A DNA stretch of 64,000 nucleotides from Streptomyces sp. Root431 (lineage in GTDB: Bacteria; Actinomycetota; Actinomycetes; Streptomycetales; Streptomycetaceae): contig NZ_LMEI01000013.1 of NCBI RefSeq assembly GCF_001426585.1, positions 462,462 through 526,461 on the forward strand, written 5' to 3'. Of the stretch, positions 59,747-64,000 are shown in pieces; the first letter of the stretch is position 1; the number at the start of each line of letters is the position of its first letter. The notes under the pieces are model-generated. The model saw nothing but the letters and a program-made list of their open reading frames with translations, was not told the origin of the DNA and searched no databases. The translations under genes and the position numbers were made by a program.

Positions 59747-60490
59747 GTGACCCGCATGGACAGCGTGCGCGCCGCGTCAGATTCGGCGAAGGAGAGCGTC
59801 CTGCACGCCGCGGAAGTGGTGGCGCCGTACGCCGAAACGGCCAAGGACCAGGCCACGTACTACGCGCACGAGGCGCGGGTGCGGATCGCGCCGACGGTCT
59901 CGAAGGCCGCACGACAGGCCCGAGTACAAGCGCGTGCGCAGTACGCGTCGCACGTCGCACCGCACGTACCGCCGCGGGTCGACGCGGCCGCGCAGCGCGC
60001 GGCGGTCATGACCCGCTCAGCCGCCCGTCAGGCGGCCGACTACACCGTTCCGCGTGTCGAGCACGCGGTCGCCGCGACCGGTCCCGTCCTTGAGGAGGCC
60101 GGGTCGCGCTCCACCGCCGCCTGGGCCGCGCTGCGCGGACAGGTGACGCCGAAGGAAATTCAGAAGATCTTGAGGAAGCACGAGCGGCGGGCCAGGGCCG
60201 GTCGCCTCGCCAAGGGACTCGTGATCCTCGGCTTGGTGGCCGGCGGCGTTTACGCCGCCTGGAAGTGGTGGGACAAGCAGGCCAATCCCGACTGGCTGGT
60301 CGAGCCGCCCGCTCCCACCGAGGTGGGCGAGGGTTCCGCGTTGTCGTCCGGTGACGGCAATGGGGGGTTCCTCGACCCGGAGGTCGAGTTCAAGGAGTCC
60401 GAAGCCGAGGCCGAGATCCAGGCGGATGCCGAGATCGAGGCTGAGGCGGCGGCCGATGCGGCGGAAGCCGATCGCGACGAGCGTCGCTGA
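59747..60490 (+). CDS. DUF5324 family membrane protein
   Basis: 247-aa protein of the streptomycete DUF5324 family. The N-terminal half is an amphipathic helical, apolipoprotein-like region rich in Ala/Arg/Val (AKESVLHAAEVVAPYAETAKDQATYYAHEARVR). A basic segment leads to one membrane helix (GLVILGLVAGGVYAAWKWW) and an acidic tail (SEAEAEIQADAEIEAEAAADAAEADRDE). Function unknown; perhaps a membrane-surface binding or scaffold protein. GTG start with GGAGGAGG. Divergent from ppiA. Confidence 0.85.
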   Translation: MTRMDSVRAASDSAKESVLHAAEVVAPYAETAKDQATYYAHEARVRIAPTVSKAARQARVQARAQYASHVAPHVPPRVDAAAQRAAVMTRSAARQAADYTVPRVEHAVAATGPVLEEAGSRSTAAWAALRGQVTPKEIQKILRKHERRARAGRLAKGLVILGLVAGGVYAAWKWWDKQANPDWLVEPPAPTEVGEGSALSSGDGNGGFLDPEVEFKESEAEAEIQADAEIEAEAAADAAEADRDERR

Positions 60491-60528
60491 CCGCTGCGGT
60501 CCGGACGGGTACGAGGGTGGTGCTCTGA

Positions 60529-60750
60529 GGGGCTAGGGGGTCCTACGGGGCTTGCGGGTCCTGCAGTTCTTGCGGGGCTTGCGGGTCCTGCAGTTCTTGC
60601 GGGGCTTGCGGGTCCTGCAGTTCTTGCGGGGCTTGCGGGTCCTGCGGGTCTCACCAGTCCTGCGGGTCTTACGGGTCCTGTGGTTTCTGCGGGTCCTGCG
60701 AGTCTTACCGGTCCTGCGGTTCTTGCAGTTGCTGCGGTTGCTGCAGTTCT
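60529..60750. repeat. 9-bp/27-bp minisatellite between DUF5324 and the small secreted protein
   Basis: A 27-bp unit (CTTGCGGGTCCTGCAGTTCT...) repeats three to four times nearly perfectly from 60548. It then decays into 9-bp variants of (C/T)TGCGGGTC up to about 60750. The basic unit is 9 bp, so frames stay open on both strands (plus: LRVLQFLRG; minus: PARTAGPAS). Neither looks like a real protein. This fills the 303-nt gap 60491-60793. Confidence 0.85.
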
Positions 60751-60793
60751 CACGGGCGCGGGGAGTGCGCGTACGCCGTCTACTCCCCGCGTC

Positions 60794-61183
60794 CTACGCA
60801 CCCGTCGCCGGCGCGGTCGCGGCGAGCGCCAGCTCCGTCAGCGCGACCGGGTCGCTCTCGGCCGCGCCGCCCGCGTGGCGGTGGCGTACCGAGGGGGAGG
60901 AGCCGTGGGCCTCGGCGCCGATGCGCTGCTTGATGGTGGGCGGCAGGGAGCGGTCGCCGACGAGGGGCCACCGGTGCGTCCGCTGTGCCGGTACGGAGGC
61001 GACGGCGCGCTCCCCGGTGGCGGGGACGGCGGCGGGGGCGGCGGAACCGGCCGGCTCCTCGGGCTGCTGCACGGCGGGCTGCTGGGCCGCGGCGGCGGTG
61101 CTCGCCAGGCCGACGGAGGCGAGCAGGGCGAAGAGGACGGAGATGAAGGCGGTCCAGAACTGCTTGACCTTGGCGGTGGCCAT
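60794..61183 (-). CDS. Small secreted or membrane-tethered protein (DUF6344-like)
   Basis: 129-aa protein with a strong signal peptide (KVKQFWTAFISVLFALLASVGLASTAAAAQ, cleavage after AAA near residue 33). A Pro/Gln/Ala linker and a short conserved-looking part (HRWPLVGDRSLPPTIKQRIGAEAHGSSPSVRHRH) follow. It resembles an uncharacterised streptomycete family, probably DUF6344. ATG 61183 with GAGGGATC. Function unknown. Confidence 0.75.
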   Translation of the reverse strand: MATAKVKQFWTAFISVLFALLASVGLASTAAAAQQPAVQQPEEPAGSAAPAAVPATGERAVASVPAQRTHRWPLVGDRSLPPTIKQRIGAEAHGSSPSVRHRHAGGAAESDPVALTELALAATAPATGA

Positions 61184-61244
61184 GATCCCTCACTTTCGTG
61201 ACGTTCTCGGATGGTTCATTTCGGGTTGCGCGCTTTACGTACTT

Positions 61245-61259
61245 TCCACATGATGTGGA
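61245..61259. promoter_or_regulatory. Palindrome TCCACAT-G-ATGTGGA upstream of the small secreted protein
   Basis: Perfect 7-bp inverted repeat around one base, 62 nt upstream of ATG 61183 in an AT-richer stretch (TTTACGTACTT). Candidate operator. It also resembles two overlapping half DnaA boxes (TCCACA) in opposite orientation. Confidence 0.45.
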
Positions 61260-61383
61260 TGCGGCCCGAGATTCCGGGGAGCGACGCCACCCCCGCGCAG
61301 TTCTTCCGATGAACACCACCCGTACGGATCAATGGCCACCTCCTGGCCTGTGCGGCCGTGGCTCCGGCCCTGGCCCCGCGGCC

Positions 61384-61875
61384 TCAGCTCACCGCCCTCT
61401 TCACCAGCTCGGCGATCCGCGCCTCGTCCGCGGCGGTCAGCTCCTTCAGGGCGTAGGCGGCCGGCCACATCGTGCCGTCGTCGAGGTTCGCCACGTCGTT
61501 GAAGCCGAAGGTCGCGTACCGCGCGTTGAACTTCTGCGCGCTCTGGAAGAAGCAGACGACCTTGCCGTCCTTGGCGTACGCGGGCATCCCGTACCAGAGC
61601 TTCGGTGCGAGCTCCGGGGCGCTCTCCTTGACCACGGCGTGGATGCGCTCGGCCATGTCCCGGTCCGAGTCCTGCATCTCGGCGATCTTCGCGACCACGG
61701 CCGCCTCCTCCTCCGCCGCCTTCTCGGCGCGCGATCCGCGGCGCGCGGACGCCTTCACCTCCTTGGCGCGCTCCTTCATCGCGCTCCGCTCCTCGGCGGT
61801 GAATCCCTCGGCCTTGGTCTTGTCCGCGGCGGTGGTCGCGGTGGCCTTCTCGGCGGGCTTCCGGGTGTTCGTCAT
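61384..61875 (-). CDS. DUF1801 (YdhG-like) domain protein
   Basis: 163-aa protein. The Lys/Ala/Glu-rich, probably helical N-terminus (residues 1-60) precedes a DUF1801 domain: [50 protein letters not shown]...[20 protein letters not shown]. Members resemble frataxin-like folds and small iron-binding proteins; the biochemical role is unproven. ATG 61875. Confidence 0.88.
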   Translation of the reverse strand: MTNTRKPAEKATATTAADKTKAEGFTAEERSAMKERAKEVKASARRGSRAEKAAEEEAAVVAKIAEMQDSDRDMAERIHAVVKESAPELAPKLWYGMPAYAKDGKVVCFFQSAQKFNARYATFGFNDVANLDDGTMWPAAYALKELTAADEARIAELVKRAVS

Positions 61876-61918
61876 GGCGGGCTTCCTTCTCTCGTGTGTA
61901 CGTCGGTAGGGGCGGGCG

Positions 61919-62386
61919 TCAGCCGCGCGAACCGGCGATCTGCCGGGTCGTCGCGTTGAGCCGGTTGAACAGGTTGGTCACGCCGACCATGAGGATGATC
62001 GCGGCGAGCCGCTTCTCGTCGTAGTACGTGGCGGCCGTGTCCCAGACCTCGTCGCTCACCGCGTCGGGCTGGTCGGCCATCCGTGTCGCGGCCTCGGCGA
62101 GCCCGAGGGCCGCGCGCTCCGCCGCGGTGAAGTACGGGGCCTCGCGCCAGGCGGCGACCGCGGCGAGCCGCTCGTCGTTCACACCGGCCGCACGGGCCGT
62201 CCTGGTGCCGCCGTCGACGCAGGCGGAGCAGCCGTTGATCTGGCTGACCCGCAGGTGGACGAGCTCCAGCGTCTGCCCGTCCACGCCGCCGGAGCGCACG
62301 GCGCCGAGGAGCTCCTGGACGGGGCGCATCGCGGCGGGCAGCACGGCGACGGGGTTCTGCATGCGGGACCGCGGTTCGCTCGGCAC
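61919..62386 (-). CDS. Carboxymuconolactone decarboxylase/AhpD-like protein lacking the catalytic histidine
   Basis: 155-aa alkylhydroperoxidase-like protein (AhpD/CMD fold). It carries the CxxC redox pair in [24 protein letters not shown], but the histidine that normally follows (CxxC-x-D-x-H) is glycine here. GTG 62386 is chosen because GAGG stands 7 nt before it; ATG 62362 lacks a ribosome site. It may be a redox protein with altered chemistry. 43 nt upstream of the DUF1801 gene on the same strand, so possibly co-transcribed. Confidence 0.85.
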   Translation of the reverse strand: MPSEPRSRMQNPVAVLPAAMRPVQELLGAVRSGGVDGQTLELVHLRVSQINGCSACVDGGTRTARAAGVNDERLAAVAAWREAPYFTAAERAALGLAEAATRMADQPDAVSDEVWDTAATYYDEKRLAAIILMVGVTNLFNRLNATTRQIAGSRG

Positions 62387-62562
62387 CTCTTCACCTCTTC
62401 CGGGTCGGTGCCCCGTTCCCTCGGGGCGTGGCTCCATGACAGCCCGTTCCGCCCGCCCCGGCCATCGCGATGGGACACCGTGGGACAGCTCAATCATCCT
62501 TGACCTGCGACGAGTTGGCTCGGAAGACTTCGCCCCGCGCGGGACACGACGACGGGGGAACC

Positions 62563-64000
62563 ATGGACGACGTACGACCGGCCGACTCACACGGCAGAGC
62601 CTCGGGGGCCGACCCGCAGGAGGAACTGGCCGCCCGGCTGCGCCTGCTCCACGAGCTGTCCGGGCTCGGCGTCCGGGCGCTCGCGCGCGACACCGGCCTC
62701 AGCTCCTCCTCGCTCTCCCGCTACCTCAACGGCCTGACCGTGCCGCCCTGGCCCGCGGTGGTCGCCCTCTGCCGCCTGGTGAAGCGGGACCCGCGCCCGC
62801 TGCGGCCCCTGTGGGAGCGGGCCTCGAACCCCCTGCCCGCGCCGCCGAAGAGCAGTCGGCAGATCCGGCCGCTGCCCCGCAACGACCTGCCCCGCGACGT
62901 GCCCGACTTCACGGGGCGCGAGGAGCGGCTCGCCGCCGTGTTCGCCGCTGTCGAGAGCCACCGCGCGGTCTCCGTCGACGGCATGGCGGGCGTCGGCAAG
63001 ACCTGCCTCGCGGTGCACGCCGCGCACCGCCTCGCCGCCGACTTCCCGGACGCCCAGCTGTACGTGGACCTGCACGGCTTCACCGAGGGCCGGCCGCCGC
63101 TCGACCCCGACTCGGCGCTGCGGATGCTGCTCGCCGCGCTCGACGTGCCCTCCGAGAAGGTCCCGCGCGAAGGCGTCGAGGAGCTGTCCGCCTGCTGGCG
63201 GTCGGAGCTGGCGCGCCGCCGGGTCGTCGTCGTCCTCGACAACGCCGCCGACGCCGAGCAGGTCCGCCCGCTGCTGCCCGGCGCCGGGCCGTCCGTCGCC
63301 CTGATCACGAGCCGCAACCGTCTCCTCGGCCTGGACGAGGTGCCCCCGGTCTCGCTCGACGTGCTGAGCCCGGAGGAGAGCGCGGAGCTGCTCTCCCGCG
63401 CCAGCGGCGACCCGGGCGGCCCCGACGGCAGGCTCGGCCGCGATCCGGAGTCCGCCGCCGAGGTGCTGCGGCTGTGCGGCCGGCTGCCGCTGGCGCTGCG
63501 GCTGGCCGCGGCGCGGCTGCGGCACCGGCCGGGCTGGACCGTGGGCATCCTCGTCGAGCGGATGTCGGAGGGCGCGGACGAGGGCGCGAGCGAGGTCGAC
63601 GCCGAGTTCGGCGCGGCGTTCGCCATGTCGGTACGGCAGCTCGACCGCGCCCTGGCCCGGCTGTTCCGGAAGCTCGGCCTGCTGCCGGGGGAGTCGTTCG
63701 ACGCGTACGTGGTGGCGGCGCTCGCGGACCTGCCGCTGCGCGAGGCGCGGGCGGCCCTGGAGGACCTCCTGGACGCGCACCTCGTCCAGGAGCCGACGCC
63801 GGGCCGCTACCGGCTGCACGACCTGGTGCACCAGCACGCGCGCCGGGCGGTGGCGGAGCAGGACACGGCGTCCGAGCGGGAGCGGGCCCTCCACCGCGTA
63901 CTCGACTACTACGTCCACGCGACGGCGGCGGCCGATGCCGCGATGCCGTACCTGGCGCCCGGCCGCCCCGCCTCCGCGGGCCTGCCGCCGGCCGCGCTGC
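62563..64000 (+). CDS. Xre-type HTH, NB-ARC (STAND) regulator, C-terminus outside window
   Basis: At least 479 residues. The N-terminal Xre/Cro-type helix-turn-helix is about 20-75 (LLHELSGLGVRALARDTGLSSSSLSRYLNGLTVPPW). An NB-ARC P-loop domain follows with Walker A GMAGVGKT (about 142-149), Walker B RRVVVVLDNAADAEQV, sensor LITSRNRLL, GLPL-like CGRLPLALRLAAARL and winged-helix LHDLVHQHARR. A tetratricopeptide region probably follows beyond the edge. It resembles AfsR without the SARP domain. ATG 62563 with GGGGGAA. Signal-responsive ATPase regulator; target unknown. Confidence 0.88.
   Translation, partial: MDDVRPADSHGRASGADPQEELAARLRLLHELSGLGVRALARDTGLSSSSLSRYLNGLTVPPWPAVVALCRLVKRDPRPLRPLWERASNPLPAPPKSSRQIRPLPRNDLPRDVPDFTGREERLAAVFAAVESHRAVSVDGMAGVGKTCLAVHAAHRLAADFPDAQLYVDLHGFTEGRPPLDPDSALRMLLAALDVPSEKVPREGVEELSACWRSELARRRVVVVLDNAADAEQVRPLLPGAGPSVALITSRNRLLGLDEVPPVSLDVLSPEESAELLSRASGDPGGPDGRLGRDPESAAEVLRLCGRLPLALRLAAARLRHRPGWTVGILVERMSEGADEGASEVDAEFGAAFAMSVRQLDRALARLFRKLGLLPGESFDAYVVAALADLPLREARAALEDLLDAHLVQEPTPGRYRLHDLVHQHARRAVAEQDTASERERALHRVLDYYVHATAAADAAMPYLAPGRPASAGLPPAAL

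Noticed and set aside
60250-60801. Collagen-like minus-strand frame through the 9-bp minisatellite
   Set aside because: It overlaps the DUF5324 gene in antisense and its GPA/SPA/RTA pattern follows simply from a 9-bp repeat. No start with a ribosome site.
60552-61253. Plus-strand frame starting MRVLQFLRG
   Set aside because: Repeat-derived and antisense to the small secreted protein, which has a clear signal peptide and ribosome site.

Overview
The window reads as a Streptomyces chromosome near its replication origin. GC content and GC3 are very high, GTG starts are frequent, and many genes are coupled by 4-nt ATGA/GTGA overlaps. The marker genes are typical of the genus: two branched-chain keto-acid dehydrogenase clusters with BkdR, the fhaA-fhaB-pstP-rodA/ftsW-pbpA-pknB block, class E sortases, crgA, and a proteasome activator. 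A perfect GTTTCACGTGAAAC parS site and several DnaA-box clusters also fit origin proximity. From memory, the gene order matches the SCO3815-SCO3857 part of S. coelicolor; this was not checked by alignment.

Layout. 1-4115: first BCKDH operon (E1alpha, E1beta, E2; minus strand, E2 cut by the window edge) divergent from an orphan NarL/DevR-type response regulator. 4260-10401: FMN-split-barrel protein, aminoglycoside-phosphotransferase-like kinase, two head-to-head Ser/Thr kinases and a Pro/Ser/Thr-rich surface protein. 10497-15557: PadR regulator, ABC exporter pair and the proteasome activator Bpa. 15732-20272: quinone oxidoreductase, K+ channel/TrkA-N protein, MoeA and MobA-DUF6457. A parS site lies in the moeA/channel junction.

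20355-36587 is catabolic: the second BCKDH operon with divergent bkdR, then a phenylacetate region (paaH plus a TetR regulator, paaN, paaABCDE) and an unusual acyl-CoA dehydrogenase. Three promoters carry the same palindrome, ACCGA(N4)TCGGT, which predicts a single TetR (PaaR-like) regulon. This regulon would include the second BCKDH promoter and a divergent DUF5819-HTTM-SpoU operon. 36639-44423: rhodanese, J-domain protein, DUF2252, a MarR-controlled membrane protein, a two-component system whose kinase carries an extra C-terminal membrane/extracytoplasmic module, and tRNA-Leu(CAG).

44870-53024 is the actinobacterial cell-wall/Ser-Thr phosphorylation operon. 53098-57816 holds three class E sortases, pabA, a 53-residue membrane protein, a DUF881 protein and crgA. 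57817-58122 is a dense DnaA-box cluster. 58123-64000 holds rhomboid protease, cyclophilin, DUF5324, small secreted and stress-type proteins, and the start of an Xre/NB-ARC STAND protein.

Together the genes link branched-chain and aromatic acyl-CoA catabolism, cell-wall growth under Ser/Thr kinase control, and chromosome replication/segregation sites. A recurring oddity is short tandem duplications that start at, and include, the stop codon of a gene (five cases). No CRISPR array, insertion sequence, prophage or biosynthetic gene cluster was seen. Gene calls are well supported. Sites, operators and terminators were found by eye and are less certain.
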